Position numbers and translations under genes: made by a program. Below are positions 1-12,248 of a stretch of 64,000 bases of DNA, piece after piece. The notes below the pieces were generated by a model. The model did not search any database. It had not been told where the DNA came from and saw only the letters and a program-made list of their open reading frames with translations. This DNA comes from Nitrospiria bacterium (GTDB lineage Bacteria > Nitrospirota > UBA9217), in NCBI GenBank assembly GCA_919902495.1, contig CAKKRC010000004.1, positions 36,564 to 100,563 of the forward strand, in the 5' to 3' direction. Each line of letters opens with the position of its first letter. The first letter of the stretch is position 1.

Positions 1-790
1 AACACGGCGTGTAAGCGGTGTACTTGAGCGTGAGGTCCTCGTCAGGCAGGATCTCGTCCCGGGGGATGTTCGTCAACGGGACCTCTGCCGTGGGGATCAG
101 GAAGTACGTGCCATTCTCCACCTTGAAGAGCTCTTCCTCGAACTTGGGAAGCTGTCCCGTGGCGGTCATACTCGCCCGGTTCACCATGAACGGCGGCAAT
201 ATCTCAAGATAGCCGTGCTCGGTGGTATGCAGATCGAGCATGAAGTTGATGAGCGCCCGCTCGAGCCGTGCGCCCATGCCTTTATAAAGAGCGAATCGGG
301 CACCCGTGATCTTGGCTGCCCGGTCAAAATCGATGATATCAAGATATTCTGCGAGGTCCCAGTGCGGCTTGGGCGCGAAGGAGAGCTTCGGCGGTTCGGT
401 CCCTTCCGGCGACCACCGCTTCACTTCGACGTTCGCGGTCTCGTCCCTGCCGTCGGGCACCGTCGCGTGCGGCAGGTTCGGGATGGTGAGCAGGATGTTC
501 CGCTGGGCGTCTTCGGCCTCGCGGATCACCGCCTCGAGCGCCGCGATCGAGTCGCCCACCGTCCGCATTTCGGCGACCTTGTCCTCAGCCTGCTGGCCCG
601 CCTTCTTGAGCCTGCCGATCTCTTCGGAAACGTCGTTGCGTTTTCGCCGGAGGTCGTCCGCTTCCTGCTGCGCCGCGCGCCGCTTTTCGTCCAGCGCAAG
701 GAACTCGCCGAGGTCGATCTCGCCCCCGCGCCTGCGGATCCCCGCCTTTACTTCATCTGTCCGTTCCCTGACGAGCTTTAAATCGAGCAT
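1..790 (-). CDS. serS: Seryl-tRNA synthetase, N-terminal part (cut by window edge)
   Basis: Read on the minus strand from the ATG at 790 the frame stays open to the window edge, giving about 263 residues beginning MLDLKLVRERTDEV. Residues ~1-100 are the charged two-helix coiled-coil arm that binds tRNA-Ser in this family. They are followed by the start of the class II synthetase core (KITGARFALYKG, MLDLHTTEHGYLEILPPF, IPTAEVPLTN). It charges tRNA-Ser in the cytoplasm. It starts 27 nt after the TPR lipoprotein stop and is probably the last visible gene of the gyrB-gyrA operon. The C-terminal catalytic portion lies outside the window. Confidence 0.95.
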   Translation of the reverse strand, partial: MLDLKLVRERTDEVKAGIRRRGGEIDLGEFLALDEKRRAAQQEADDLRRKRNDVSEEIGRLKKAGQQAEDKVAEMRTVGDSIAALEAVIREAEDAQRNILLTIPNLPHATVPDGRDETANVEVKRWSPEGTEPPKLSFAPKPHWDLAEYLDIIDFDRAAKITGARFALYKGMGARLERALINFMLDLHTTEHGYLEILPPFMVNRASMTATGQLPKFEEELFKVENGTYFLIPTAEVPLTNIPRDEILPDEDLTLKYTAYTPC

Positions 791-817
791 AAAAAGTAAC
801 ACGCTCCCCTGGAGATG

Positions 818-1609
818 TCAATAGCTTTTCTTGATGATCCGAGTTTCAAGGGCCCTGATCTTGATCTGGATGGCCTCTTTGTTCTGGTACAGCGGCTCCA
901 GCTCCTGGTAGATCGCGAGGGCATCCTTCAGATGTTCGGACGCTTCCAGGCACTGGGCCAGTGCGTACTTCGCCTTGATGGCGATCTCCTTGTCCTTGCT
1001 TACTTCGAGGGACCTCCGGTAATAGGCCGCCGCTTCCTCGATGTTCCCTTTCGAGAACGACAGGGTCCCGAGCCGGTAGAACGCGATGTCCGCCTTCCCG
1101 CCGCGGGGAAATTCCTTGACCTGGCCTATCCAGGTGTCCCTCGCCTCGTCGCTCTTGCCGACCCGAAAGAGGTTGTCGGCAAGACTGTACAGGCTCTTTT
1201 CCCGCACGTCCTTGTCGGCGTAGGGGGCCGCCTTCCGGTACTCCTCGATGGCGCGGGGATAATCATTATAACCCAGATCGTAGATCTCGGCGATATAGAG
1301 CTGCGCCGCAGGGGCCATATCGCGGCGCGGATATTTTTTCAGGAGGAGTCTGAACGTCTGCAGGGACTTCTCGGTCTCTCCAAGGTAGAGGAACTGGGTC
1401 ACGCCGACCCAGTACAGTGCGTTATCCGCATGAGGGCTGTAGGGGTGGTTCTTGACCAGGCTGATGTACATCGATACCGCGGCCGGGTAATCACCGGCAT
1501 ACCAGCGTTTCGTCGCCGCCTCATACTCAAGCGCTGCCTGCTTGTCGAAGACCTCACACCCCGCCAGCGCGGACACGAGGGCGAGCATGACCACCAGCCG
1601 CCTTCCCAT
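818..1609 (-). CDS. TPR-repeat lipoprotein (BamD/CpoB-like)
   Basis: A 263-residue protein starting MGRRLVVMLALVSALAGCEVF, a lipoprotein signal with lipobox LAGC. Helical repeats of TPR type with alternating A/Y/G pattern follow (e.g. YEAATKRWYAGDYPAAVSMY, ADNALYWVGVTQFLYLG). A longer frame reaches 1684 but would overlap gyrA; the ATG at 1609 lies one base after the gyrA stop and directly gives the signal peptide, so I prefer it. The repeat layout resembles BamD and the Tol-Pal protein CpoB/YbgF. A role in envelope assembly is inference only. Confidence 0.8.
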   Translation of the reverse strand: MGRRLVVMLALVSALAGCEVFDKQAALEYEAATKRWYAGDYPAAVSMYISLVKNHPYSPHADNALYWVGVTQFLYLGETEKSLQTFRLLLKKYPRRDMAPAAQLYIAEIYDLGYNDYPRAIEEYRKAAPYADKDVREKSLYSLADNLFRVGKSDEARDTWIGQVKEFPRGGKADIAFYRLGTLSFSKGNIEEAAAYYRRSLEVSKDKEIAIKAKYALAQCLEASEHLKDALAIYQELEPLYQNKEAIQIKIRALETRIIKKSY

Positions 1610-1610
1610 C

Positions 1611-4094
1611 CTACGCGTTCCCGGCCACCGGCGATACGGGACCATCCTTCTCGACCGCGGCGTCCTTCTCGTCATCCCGCTCAACGACCTTCGCGAGGCT
1701 CTTCACTTTGTCGCCTTCTTCCGTCTCCAGGAGCCGCACACCCTGGGTGTTCCTGCCCTGCACGGAGATGTCCTTTGCCCGCGTGCGGAGGATCTTGCCG
1801 TTCCCGGTTATGAGAAGGATCTCGTCATCCTTGGATACCTGGGCGATACCGATGACCCTTCCGTTCTTTTCCGTGGTCTTGATGGTGATAATGCCCTTCC
1901 CCCCCCTGCTCTGGCTCCGGTAGTCCTCGAGCGAGCTTCGCTTGCCGAAGCCGTTCTCCGTCACGGTGAGGATGGTGGAGTCGTCGCGCACGATCTCCAT
2001 GCCGATGACCTCGTTCCCCTCCTCGAGCCGCACACCGATGACGCCTTTCCCCGTGCGGCCGATGTCGCGCACGTCCTCTTCGTTGAAGCGGATGGAAAGC
2101 CCGTCGCGGGTGCCGAGGAACACGTCGCGGGTGCCGTCCGTCACTTCGGCGGAAATGAGATCGTCGCCCTCCTCAAGGGTTATCGCGATGATGCCTGAAG
2201 GCCGCGGATGGCTGTAGGCCTCCAGTTCCGTCTTTTTGATGATCCCCTGCTTGGTGGCCATCAGGATATAATGGCCCGGCGTGAACTCGCGCACCGGCAG
2301 CGCGGCGGTGACCCGTTCGTCCTGGCCGATCTGCAGCAGGTTGATAATGGCCTTGCCCTTGGCCTGCCTCCCCGCCTCGGGGAGCTGGTGAACCTTGAGC
2401 CAGTACACGCGGCCCTTGTTCGTGAAGAAGAGGATATAGCTGTGCATGGTCGCCATGAACAAACGTTCGACGAAATCCTCGTCCCGCGTTTCCATGCCGA
2501 TCTTTCCCTTGCCGCCGCGCCGCTGCGCCCGGTAGTTCGTCAGCGGATTCCGCTTGATATAGCCGGCATGCGAGATGGTGATCACCATCTCTTCGTCCTT
2601 GATCAGGTCCTCGATGCCGATCTCCGTGGTATGGACAACGATCTCGGTCCGCCGGACGTCCCCGTACTCAGCCTTGAGCGCCGAAAGCTCGTCGCGGATG
2701 ATCTTCATGACCAGCGCGTCGGAACCCAGAATCTCGCTTAGCCGGGCGATCTCCTTGAGCACCTCTTCATATTCGGAGATGATCTTTTCGCGCTCAAGCC
2801 CGGTCAGGCGCTGGAGCCGCATCTCGAGGATCGCCTGTGCCTGGATCTCCGAGAGCTTGAACTCACGCACCAGGCCGGTCTTCGCCTCGTCGGGATTCCT
2901 GGACGCCTTGATAAGGGCAATGACGGCGTCGAGGTTATCGAGGGCGATCTTGAGTCCCAGCAGGATGTGGGCGCGCTCTTCGGCCTTCCGAAGGTCGAAC
3001 TTGGTCCGTTTGATGACCACTTCGCGACGGTGCTGGAGAAAGTTCGACAGGATACGCCGTAGGTTCAGGACCCGGGGCTGGTTGTTCACCAGCGCCAGCA
3101 TGATCACGCCGAAGGTGGACTGCAGGGCTGTGTGCTTGTACAGCTGGTTCAGGATAACGTTCGCGATCTCGCCTTTCTTGAGGTCGGCGACGACACGCAT
3201 GCCCTGCCGGTCCGATTCGTCGCGGAGCTCGGCAATGCCGTTGATCCTCTTGTCCCGGATGAGCTCCCCGATGTTCGCCAGAAGCCTCGCCTTATTGACC
3301 TGGTACGGAAGCTCCGTGATGACAATGCTCTCCCGGTCGCCCTTGCCTTCCTCGATGGTCACGCGGGCGCGCATCTGGACAATGCCCCGGCCGGTCAGGT
3401 AGGCCTGGCGGATCCCCTCATAGCCGTGGATGAAACCGGCCGTCGGAAAGTCCGGACCCTTGATGGCGGTCATGAGCTCGGGGATCGTCACCTCGGGATT
3501 GTCGATCATCATCACCAGACCGTCGACGATCTCACCGAGATTGTGCGGAGGGATGTTCGTGGCCATGCCGACCGCGATGCCCGAAGAGCCGTTGATCAGC
3601 AGGTTCGGAACACGCGTCGGAAGCACCGCGGGCTCAACGGTCGTGTCATCGAAGTTCGGAGTGAACTCAACGGTCTCTTTGTCGATGTCCGCGAGCAGCT
3701 CCTCCGCCAATTTCGTGAGCCGCGCTTCCGTATACCGGTAGGCCGCCGCGGAGTCGCCGTCAATGGAACCGAAGTTCCCCTGGCCGTCCACGAGCGGATA
3801 GCGCATGTTGAAATCCTGTGCCATGCGCACCATGGTGTCGTAGACCGCGCTGTCGCCGTGGGGATGATATTTCTTGAGCACCTCGCCGACAACGCCGGCG
3901 CTCTTGGAATATTTCTTATTGTGAAGGAGCCCTTCCCGGAACATGGCGTACAGGATCCTGCGGTGCACCGGCTTCAAACCGTCCCGCACATCGGGAAGGG
4001 CCCGGCCGACGATCACGCTCATCGAGTAATCGAGATAGGCGGTCTTCATCTCCTGCTCGATGTTTATCTGTGATTTTATTTCCTGTTGTTCCAT
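1611..4094 (-). CDS. gyrA: DNA gyrase subunit A
   Basis: 827 residues, the normal length for GyrA. The N-terminal breakage-reunion domain contains the quinolone-pocket motif [14 protein letters not shown] (Ser82, Asp86, drug-sensitive type residues) and the catalytic tyrosine in [10 protein letters not shown] (Tyr121). The C-terminal beta-pinwheel carries the GyrA box QRRGGKGK, which marks a supercoiling gyrase rather than topoisomerase IV. The tail is acidic. It pairs with GyrB, encoded upstream in the same operon, to introduce negative supercoils ATP-dependently. Confidence 0.98.
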   Translation of the reverse strand: MEQQEIKSQINIEQEMKTAYLDYSMSVIVGRALPDVRDGLKPVHRRILYAMFREGLLHNKKYSKSAGVVGEVLKKYHPHGDSAVYDTMVRMAQDFNMRYPLVDGQGNFGSIDGDSAAAYRYTEARLTKLAEELLADIDKETVEFTPNFDDTTVEPAVLPTRVPNLLINGSSGIAVGMATNIPPHNLGEIVDGLVMMIDNPEVTIPELMTAIKGPDFPTAGFIHGYEGIRQAYLTGRGIVQMRARVTIEEGKGDRESIVITELPYQVNKARLLANIGELIRDKRINGIAELRDESDRQGMRVVADLKKGEIANVILNQLYKHTALQSTFGVIMLALVNNQPRVLNLRRILSNFLQHRREVVIKRTKFDLRKAEERAHILLGLKIALDNLDAVIALIKASRNPDEAKTGLVREFKLSEIQAQAILEMRLQRLTGLEREKIISEYEEVLKEIARLSEILGSDALVMKIIRDELSALKAEYGDVRRTEIVVHTTEIGIEDLIKDEEMVITISHAGYIKRNPLTNYRAQRRGGKGKIGMETRDEDFVERLFMATMHSYILFFTNKGRVYWLKVHQLPEAGRQAKGKAIINLLQIGQDERVTAALPVREFTPGHYILMATKQGIIKKTELEAYSHPRPSGIIAITLEEGDDLISAEVTDGTRDVFLGTRDGLSIRFNEEDVRDIGRTGKGVIGVRLEEGNEVIGMEIVRDDSTILTVTENGFGKRSSLEDYRSQSRGGKGIITIKTTEKNGRVIGIAQVSKDDEILLITGNGKILRTRAKDISVQGRNTQGVRLLETEEGDKVKSLAKVVERDDEKDAAVEKDGPVSPVAGNA

Positions 4095-4129
4095 GGTTTC
4101 AACCGTGTCCCGCGGGTATTTTCGAACTG

Positions 4130-4738
4130 TTATTGAACCAGCTTCTTGAGCTCAGGGTCGTTCCAAAGGCCTTCCAGGTCCGGCTCCCGGCCGGCCTCTG
4201 CTTTGAGCCGTCCATCCAGCAGAAAGGCCCGCGCAAGGCTCGCGAGCGCGTCTTCCCGGGCGTTCTTCAGCGCAGCGTAGCAGGCCTTGTTGTACCAGAT
4301 CAGCGCGTTCCGGGGATCGAGCTTCAGGGCCTGCTCCGTAGCCGCAAGCGCCTCATCGTATCGGCCCTGCAAACGCAGGACAACGCCCTTGTTGCTCCAG
4401 GCCAGGGCATTGTTCGGCAAAAGCCCAAGGGACCTGTCTGCTGCTTCAAGCGCGCCGGCGTGATCGCCGATGCCGATAAGCGCCACGCATTTATTGTTCC
4501 AGGCGAAGGCGTTATTCGGATCGTACCGTATCGCGCGGTCCGCGGCCTCTGCCGCGGCCGGATACCTGCCGTCCTGGTTCAACGATGCGCTCTTGTCGTT
4601 CCAGGTTTTTGATGCTTCCGGATCTATCGTTCCGTGCTCACCCGTATGTTTCGGTGCGCAGGCCGCTGTGATCAACACGATCAGCAAGACAACCATGACA
4701 CATCTTTGAAGGCGGATCTTGCTCTCCCTGATCGTCAC
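4130..4738 (-). CDS. TPR lipoprotein located between gyrB and gyrA
   Basis: About 202 residues. I chose the GTG at 4738 ([19 protein letters not shown]...), which gives a positively charged n-region, a hydrophobic core and the lipobox ITAAC. The longer frame to 4867 would overlap gyrB, and an ATG at 4696 is also possible. At least three canonical TPR units follow, with the repeated [13 protein letters not shown] / [13 protein letters not shown] / [13 protein letters not shown] pattern. It lies 34 nt after gyrB and 35 nt before gyrA and so is probably co-transcribed with gyrase. Its function is unknown. Confidence 0.8.
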   Translation of the reverse strand: MTIRESKIRLQRCVMVVLLIVLITAACAPKHTGEHGTIDPEASKTWNDKSASLNQDGRYPAAAEAADRAIRYDPNNAFAWNNKCVALIGIGDHAGALEAADRSLGLLPNNALAWSNKGVVLRLQGRYDEALAATEQALKLDPRNALIWYNKACYAALKNAREDALASLARAFLLDGRLKAEAGREPDLEGLWNDPELKKLVQ

Positions 4739-4772
4739 ATCTTCAACGTATGTTCTGTTCGCAGAGAACAGC

Positions 4773-7226
<2,454 letters not shown>

Positions 7227-7345
7227 CACCATTACTGAATCGCACTTTGAATGTCGTACACAAGTGATCGGAAGATGCTGTTCTCCGAAGGGGTTATTGA
7301 TGTTCAATCCTGCCGTTCCTGTCGCCCGGGAATACAGAAGGGCGG

Positions 7346-8461
7346 TTATACACGCATCGGCATAACGACGCATTTGTACGCGTCGTTCCCCTCTTCCTTG
7401 ACCAGGCAGGGGCTGAGGGAGTCGTTCAGTTCCAGCGTGATGTTCGTCCCGTCCATTGCCATAAGCACATCCATAAGATAACGTGAATTGAAGCCGATGG
7501 ATATGCTCTCGCCTTTGTAATCAATGGAAAGCTCTTCGTTCGCCTCCCCCACTTCGGGATTGTTCGTGGACAGCAGGAGCGTGTTCTTCTCGAGTTGAAG
7601 CTTCACGGCGTTCGTCTTTTCCTTTGACAGGATCGATACGCGCTTGACCGCATGCGTAAAGATATCTTTGGACACAGATACCTTCTTGGTATTTTGCGTG
7701 GGGAGCACTTGCTGATAGTTGGGGTAGTTGCCGTCGATGAGCTTGGAGACCATCACCAGGCCGTCCCGTTTGAACAATGCGTGATTCTTGCTGAGCCCTA
7801 TCTGGAACCCTCCCTGGGACGAATCCTCTTCGAGAAGGCGGCGAAGCTCCATCATTGCTTTTTTCGGGATAATAACGCTTTCCTCTTTATGCTTGGCATC
7901 CACGATCTTGTCGATCATGGACAGGCGGTGGCCATCGGTGCCCACCATCCGGATCCTCAGCGCGCCTTTTTCCGGCGTGAGTTGCACAAAGAGACCGTTC
8001 AGAACATACCGCGCGTCGTTCTCGCCGGCGGCATACAGTGTTTTCTTGATCATTTCACGGAGGGTTTCGCCGTCCATGGTGATCATGCCCTCTTCGGCAA
8101 CGTCGGGCATGCTGGGATACTCTTCCTTCGGCAGGCCGACCAGCTTGAACTGGGAGTGACCGGACACGATCTTCACCCAGTTCCCCTCTTCCACGCGGAT
8201 CTGGATGTCCTCTTCCGGCAATTCCCGCACGATCTCGAACATCTTCTTCGCCGAGACCGTTACCGCACCGGGTTTCTCCACGTCCGCAGCATATCGTCCG
8301 CGCAGGCCGATCTCAAGATCGGTAGCGATGATCTCAACGCCCTTTCCGTCCGCAACAAGAAGCATGTTGGAAAGGATCGGCATGGTGTTCTTCTTATCGA
8401 CAACACCCTGAATGCGCTGTAAGCCCTTGAGGATTTCGTCTTTCTTTATCTTCAGTTTCAT
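7346..8461 (-). CDS. dnaN: DNA polymerase III beta sliding clamp
   Basis: 371 residues, the usual clamp length. It starts MKLKIKKDEILKGLQRIQGVVDKKNTMPILSNMLL and ends in the family C-terminal motif (LVKEEGNDAYKCVVMPMRV, cf. the canonical VMPMR(L/I)). Three repeated clamp domains are evident. The dimeric ring tethers Pol III to DNA. It lies downstream of dnaA on the same strand with an 84-nt gap, the ancestral dnaA-dnaN order. Confidence 0.98.
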   Translation of the reverse strand: MKLKIKKDEILKGLQRIQGVVDKKNTMPILSNMLLVADGKGVEIIATDLEIGLRGRYAADVEKPGAVTVSAKKMFEIVRELPEEDIQIRVEEGNWVKIVSGHSQFKLVGLPKEEYPSMPDVAEEGMITMDGETLREMIKKTLYAAGENDARYVLNGLFVQLTPEKGALRIRMVGTDGHRLSMIDKIVDAKHKEESVIIPKKAMMELRRLLEEDSSQGGFQIGLSKNHALFKRDGLVMVSKLIDGNYPNYQQVLPTQNTKKVSVSKDIFTHAVKRVSILSKEKTNAVKLQLEKNTLLLSTNNPEVGEANEELSIDYKGESISIGFNSRYLMDVLMAMDGTNITLELNDSLSPCLVKEEGNDAYKCVVMPMRV

Positions 8462-8546
8462 TCAGAAAGCCTCCATCGAGATGGTCAATACTATCAGAAA
8501 GCCTGGTAAATAGCAACACAAATATCCGGCTAAAAACCCAGGCAAA

Positions 8547-9881
8547 TCAAGACTTTAACTGCTTTATCAGCGTCTCGATCCGGGCCTTGAGCTCGGGGTC
8601 TTTTTCCCTTTTTTCTTCGATGACCTTACAGGAATGAATAACGGTGCTGTGGTCCTTCCCGCCGAAAAAATTTCCGGTCTCCGGGAGCGAGGAACCGGCA
8701 AGCTGCCGGCAAAGATACATGGCGACCTGACGGGGCAGAACAACTGTTCGGGTGCGCCGTTTGGACTTGAGGTCCGACGGTTTTACCCCGAACGACTCTG
8801 CAACGACCTTCTGGATAAGCTCGTTGGTGATCACCTTTTCCCGAAGATTGGCCAGATGCTTCATCTCCGCTTTCGCCAGATCGACGGTTATGTCCGTGTT
8901 CGTGAGGGAGGCGATCGCGCCCAGCCGCATGAGCCCTCCTTCAAGTTCGCGGATATTGTTCTTGAGAATCGTGGCAAGATATTCCGCAACGGCATCGGGC
9001 AGCCGTATGTTCTGGAGGTCGGCCTTCTTCTTCAGGATCGCGATGCGTGTTTCCAGGTCCGGCGCCTGGATGTCCGCAATCAGACCCGCTTCGAACCGCG
9101 ACCGGAGGCGCTCTTCGATGTCCGGGATCTCCTTGGGCTGCCGGTCGCTCGTGAGCACGATCTGCTTCTCCGCCTCATAGAGCGTATTGAATGTGTGAAA
9201 AAATTCTTCCTGGGTCCGTTCCTTGCCCGCCATGAACTGGATATCGTCGATGATGAGGATGTCCATGTTCCGGTATTTCAGCCGGAAGGCGTCCATCGTC
9301 TTGTGGCTCAGGTGGCTGATCAGCTCGTTCGTGAATTGCTCGGAAGAAAGGTAGGCAACCCTCGCGCGCGGCGCTTTGCTCTGGACGAAATGGCCTATTG
9401 CATTGACCAGGTGGGTCTTGCCGAGACCTACCCCGCTGTAAATAAATAGCGGATTATAGGCCCGGCCCGGCGTTTCCGAGACCGCCTTGGCGGATGCGTG
9501 GGCGAACTGATTGCTGGGACCAACGACAAAAGAGTTAAAGGTATATTTCTTGTCATGGAGAAGATTGGTTTTTTCCTGGCGGTCCTCTTTTTTCTCTTCC
9601 TTTGCGGTCTTGGCGGTCTTTTTTTGGGGCTCCTGCGGTTCAACAAAGAAATCGATCTCGATGGTGTCCTTCTTCGTGACCTCTTTGATCACATCGTTCA
9701 GAACCTCTCCGTGATGTTCCCTGATCCAGTCACGGTGGAATTTGCTCGGCACCTGAATGACCATCTTGGAACCGTCAAAGGAAACAAGTCTGGACTGGGC
9801 AAACCAGGTATCGTACCCCTGCCGGGTCATCTTATTTTCTATGAGGAAAAGTATCTCCTCCCAAACCTTTGCTAAATCCAT
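8547..9881 (-). CDS. dnaA: Chromosomal replication initiator DnaA
   Basis: 444 residues. Domain I is at the N-terminus, followed by a K/E-rich linker (residues ~85-110). The AAA+ domain has Walker A (GVGLGKTHLVNAIGH), Walker B (ILIIDDIQFMAGKERTQEEFFHTFN) and sensor/Arg-finger segments. The C-terminal DNA-binding domain carries the DnaA signature (FGGKDHSTVIHSCKVI). It binds TTATCCACA-type boxes to open oriC; one such box lies 37 bp upstream of its start. Confidence 0.98.
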   Translation of the reverse strand: MDLAKVWEEILFLIENKMTRQGYDTWFAQSRLVSFDGSKMVIQVPSKFHRDWIREHHGEVLNDVIKEVTKKDTIEIDFFVEPQEPQKKTAKTAKEEKKEDRQEKTNLLHDKKYTFNSFVVGPSNQFAHASAKAVSETPGRAYNPLFIYSGVGLGKTHLVNAIGHFVQSKAPRARVAYLSSEQFTNELISHLSHKTMDAFRLKYRNMDILIIDDIQFMAGKERTQEEFFHTFNTLYEAEKQIVLTSDRQPKEIPDIEERLRSRFEAGLIADIQAPDLETRIAILKKKADLQNIRLPDAVAEYLATILKNNIRELEGGLMRLGAIASLTNTDITVDLAKAEMKHLANLREKVITNELIQKVVAESFGVKPSDLKSKRRTRTVVLPRQVAMYLCRQLAGSSLPETGNFFGGKDHSTVIHSCKVIEEKREKDPELKARIETLIKQLKS

Positions 9882-9918
9882 AGGTTACCTCAATAAACCC
9901 CTACTGTTACACACACCC

Positions 9919-9927
9919 TTATCCACA
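9919..9927 (+). promoter_or_regulatory. Consensus DnaA box TTATCCACA
   Basis: An exact 9-mer match to the high-affinity DnaA box, 37 bp upstream of dnaA. It may serve origin binding or autoregulation of dnaA. Confidence 0.75.
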
Positions 9928-10201
9928 CCTGTTAACAATTGAAAAACGCGTTACAATTCAAGTGATTATCGGCGCGCAAGGAGGTTGTTTGTCCGGTTTA
10001 TCTGACCCCGTATTTGCTGGTGTTCGCGGGTCCGTGAAAAACGCTGCTGAGCATGTTTCTTGCTGATATCATTAAAAGCCGTGGGGCAACGAAAAATGAC
10101 TATACCAGAACGTCCTATACCTGGCAAGGTCTTTTTCATAGCCGGCCCTTCTCGAGCGCATTGGTATGCACAGCATCCCTGCTATATAGTCTAAAAATTG
10201 C

Positions 10202-10230
10202 TTGACTTCGAAACTATGTCGATTTATAAT
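10202..10230 (+). promoter_or_regulatory. Sigma-70 type promoter for tusA-dsrE
   Basis: TTGACT, a 17-bp spacer, then a perfect TATAAT (10225-10230). It is followed 63 bp later by the tusA start with a strong AAGGAGGAG ribosome-binding site at 10277-10285. Confidence 0.8.
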
Positions 10231-10293
10231 AAAACAATTGTTTCATGACTTCCGTTTCTACTTCATTTCATGACCAAGGAGGAGAATTAAGCC

Positions 10294-10536
10294 ATGTCCG
10301 CAGACATCAAGGTTGATCAGGTTTTGGATGCAAAAGGTTTAAGCTGTCCGTTGCCGATCCTCAAGACAAAGAAGGCCGTTGAGGCGCTGACCAAGGACCA
10401 GATCCTGAAGGTGGAAACAACGGATCCCGGTTCCAAGAACGATATGGCCTCCTGGGCAAAGAGGACCGGTAACGAGGTCCTGAAAGTGGAAGAGGGGTCG
10501 GGAACATTCACCTTCTATATTAAAAAATCGGCATAA
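10294..10536 (+). CDS. tusA: TusA-family sulfurtransferase
   Basis: 80 residues with the hallmark CPxP motif near the N-terminus (LDAKGLSCPLPILKTKKAVE), where the cysteine carries persulfide sulfur. Family members relay sulfur for tRNA thiolation or for dissimilatory sulfur metabolism. It is followed after 13 nt by a DsrE-family gene in the same transcript, which favours a sulfur-trafficking role. The symbol is given by family; TusA-like paralogues (SirA/YeeD) cannot be separated by sequence inspection. Confidence 0.85.
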   Translation: MSADIKVDQVLDAKGLSCPLPILKTKKAVEALTKDQILKVETTDPGSKNDMASWAKRTGNEVLKVEEGSGTFTFYIKKSA

Positions 10537-10549
10537 GGAGATCAAAAAA

Positions 10550-11023
10550 ATGACAAAGAAAAAAATGACCATTATCGCGTCCAAGGGTACGCTCGATATG
10601 GCATATCCGCCTCTTATCCTTGCGACCACTGCTGCGGCCATGGACGTCGATGTTACAATTTTTTTCACCTTTTACGGGCTCGAGATCCTCAAAAAGAATA
10701 ACGCTGACAAACTGAAGGTCTCGCCTCTGGGCAATCCCGCCATGCCGATGCCCATGCCGATCCCGACTCTCGTCTCGTCGCTTCCCGGTATGGAGGCAAT
10801 GGCAACCGCTATGATGAAGTCTATGTGCAAGAAACATGGTGTCGCCTCTATCGGGACCCTGCTTGACCTTGCGATAGAAAGCGGCGTTAAGCTCATCGCC
10901 TGCCAGATGACCATGGATCTGTTTGGCTATAAAAAGGAAGCGCTTGTTGACGGTGTCGAAGTCGGCGGAGCAGCAGCCTGGCTGGATATCGCCGCTGATT
11001 CACAGATCAACCTCTTTATCTAA
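10550..11023 (+). CDS. DsrE/DsrF/DrsH-like peroxiredoxin-fold protein
   Basis: 157 residues (MTKKKMTIIASKGTLDMAYPPL...). The Rossmann-like DsrE fold pattern is seen, with a methionine/proline-rich insert (NPAMPMPMPIPT) and a conserved cysteine in KLIACQMTMDLFGYKKEAL, the expected sulfur-carrying position in the DsrE2 group. Partners of this type receive sulfur from TusA, its immediate upstream neighbour. A hairpin terminator follows. Confidence 0.85.
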   Translation: MTKKKMTIIASKGTLDMAYPPLILATTAAAMDVDVTIFFTFYGLEILKKNNADKLKVSPLGNPAMPMPMPIPTLVSSLPGMEAMATAMMKSMCKKHGVASIGTLLDLAIESGVKLIACQMTMDLFGYKKEALVDGVEVGGAAAWLDIAADSQINLFI

Positions 11024-11050
11024 GTCACCACACAACACCACAGAACCCGT

Positions 11051-11087
11051 GAGCCGATCCTGTGAACATCAGGACCGGCTCTTTTTG
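11051..11087 (+). terminator. Terminator after tusA-dsrE
   Basis: GAGCCGATCCTG, loop TGAACAT, CAGGACCGGCTC, then TTTTTGC: a 12-bp stem with one mismatch and a U-run, 27 nt after the dsrE stop. Confidence 0.85.
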
Positions 11088-11134
11088 CTTTCGTGTCTCT
11101 GGACTTTTTCCTCTGTTTGTGATAAAAAAATCGC

Positions 11135-11455
11135 ATGAAAATACCTGCGGATCTTAAGTTCGATGAGAAGGGTCTTATTCCTGCGGTGGTCCAGGAGTGG
11201 AAGACCGGCGATGTGCTCATGGTCGCATATATGAACACGGAGTCACTGAAAAGGACCGTTGAGACCGGGTTCACCTGGTACTGGAGCCGTTCGCGCCAGA
11301 TGTTCTGGCAAAAAGGGGAGACGTCGGGAAACGTGCAGCAGGTCAAGGATATCTACTATGACTGCGATCAGGATACGCTCCTCATTAAGGTTGAACAGAC
11401 CGGACCGGCTTGTCATACCGGGGAGCGAACCTGTTTTTTCAGGCGGTTTTCTTAA
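11135..11455 (+). CDS. hisI: Phosphoribosyl-AMP cyclohydrolase
   Basis: 106 residues, HisI-only length without a HisE domain. Family motifs are WQKGETSGN, the metal-binding DCDQDTLL, and the zinc cysteines in [13 protein letters not shown]. It opens the purine ring of phosphoribosyl-AMP in histidine biosynthesis. It stands apart from other his genes here. The HIT gene follows after 14 nt. Confidence 0.95.
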   Translation: MKIPADLKFDEKGLIPAVVQEWKTGDVLMVAYMNTESLKRTVETGFTWYWSRSRQMFWQKGETSGNVQQVKDIYYDCDQDTLLIKVEQTGPACHTGERTCFFRRFS

Positions 11456-11469
11456 AGGAGGACGATACG

Positions 11470-11823
11470 GTGAAGCATGATCCGAACTGCCTTTTTTGCA
11501 AGATCGTGGATCGCAAGATCCCCGCGAAGCTCATTCACAACGACGAGATGGCCATTGCCTTCGAAGACATTAATCCGCAGGCGCCTTCACACATCTTGAT
11601 CGTGCCCAATGAACACATCTCGGATATTCAAAGCATGAAGGAAGGCGAGAGGGAGCTTATTGGTCACTTGTTCTTCGTTGCCCGGAATATTGCTGCGGCG
11701 CGGGGACTTGACAAGGGGGGCTACCGTCTGGTCATCAACAACGGGCGAGATGCCGGGCAGGCGGTCTTTCACATACACCTTCACCTGTTATCGGGACGCG
11801 CGTTCGCCTGGCCTCCGGGATAA
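11470..11823 (+). CDS. HIT-family nucleotide-binding protein
   Basis: 117 residues from a GTG at 11470, preceded at 7 nt by AAGGAGG; an upstream in-frame ATG at 11410 would overlap hisI. It contains CLFCKIVDRKIPAKLI with two zinc cysteines and the histidine triad HIHLHLL near the C-terminus. Members hydrolyse purine nucleoside phosphoramidates or AMP conjugates. It may form a two-gene unit with hisI. Confidence 0.93.
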   Translation: MKHDPNCLFCKIVDRKIPAKLIHNDEMAIAFEDINPQAPSHILIVPNEHISDIQSMKEGERELIGHLFFVARNIAAARGLDKGGYRLVINNGRDAGQAVFHIHLHLLSGRAFAWPPG

Positions 11824-12248
11824 CAACGGGTTACAGCCCTTTCCACAGTTCGATGTTGATACTGTTCTTAAAACGCTGTGGATTCCCAAAACAGCGCATT
11901 CATCAACACGAATCCTTTCATAATCTGTTATGGATCATCACCCTTGTTCCTGACGTTTTCCTGTTCCTTTTCCTGCTGTTGTTTTCTCTTCCCACGTTTC
12001 AACACCCACTACTACTACTACTACTATTTTTCTTTATATATGTATAGTAATAATAATCTTAGCGAGAGCTGATCGCCGTTTCATAAAAAATATTTCAGAA
12101 AAATAGCGCATGAGGAAAAAAATAGTCGCCTTTCTGGAAGGTACGTGGTATTGTTCTTCCTCGATAGAACAAAGATAACTTCCTTGAGGATAGATGTTTA
12201 TTCTTTAGGGAATTTCCATAGACAAGAGTTCAGACAAGGAGAAGCGCT
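11824..12248. other. Non-coding interval with (ACT)n tract
   Basis: A 425-bp gap. It contains a trinucleotide tract (about seven ACT units, 12005-12027) running into T/A-rich sequence and an AATAAT tract. Short overlapping open frames here are low-complexity and lack a convincing ribosome-binding site. No clear terminator or RNA gene was seen. An AAGGAG site at 12236-12241 belongs to the next gene. Confidence 0.6.

Larger units (their letters stand above)
9882..10293. other. dnaA upstream region, candidate oriC
   Basis: A 412-bp non-coding interval between divergently oriented dnaA and tusA. It holds one perfect DnaA box (9919-9927), an AT-rich stretch next to it (GTTAACAATTG, then ~9940-9965) and a second AT-rich stretch (10195-10245) overlapping the tusA promoter. 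Location next to dnaA and the parS/parAB genes 12 kb away support an origin, but only one consensus box was seen, fewer than expected of a typical oriC. The true origin could lie elsewhere. Confidence 0.45.

Noticed and set aside
12005..12027. ACT triplet tract as a CRISPR or minisatellite array
   Set aside because: It is a simple trinucleotide run without spacers; no CRISPR-like direct repeats with unique spacers were seen anywhere in the window.
11853..12072. Two overlapping short open frames rich in Leu/Phe/Tyr
   Set aside because: They translate the (ACT)n and T-rich tract, have no ribosome-binding site and contradict each other in frame.
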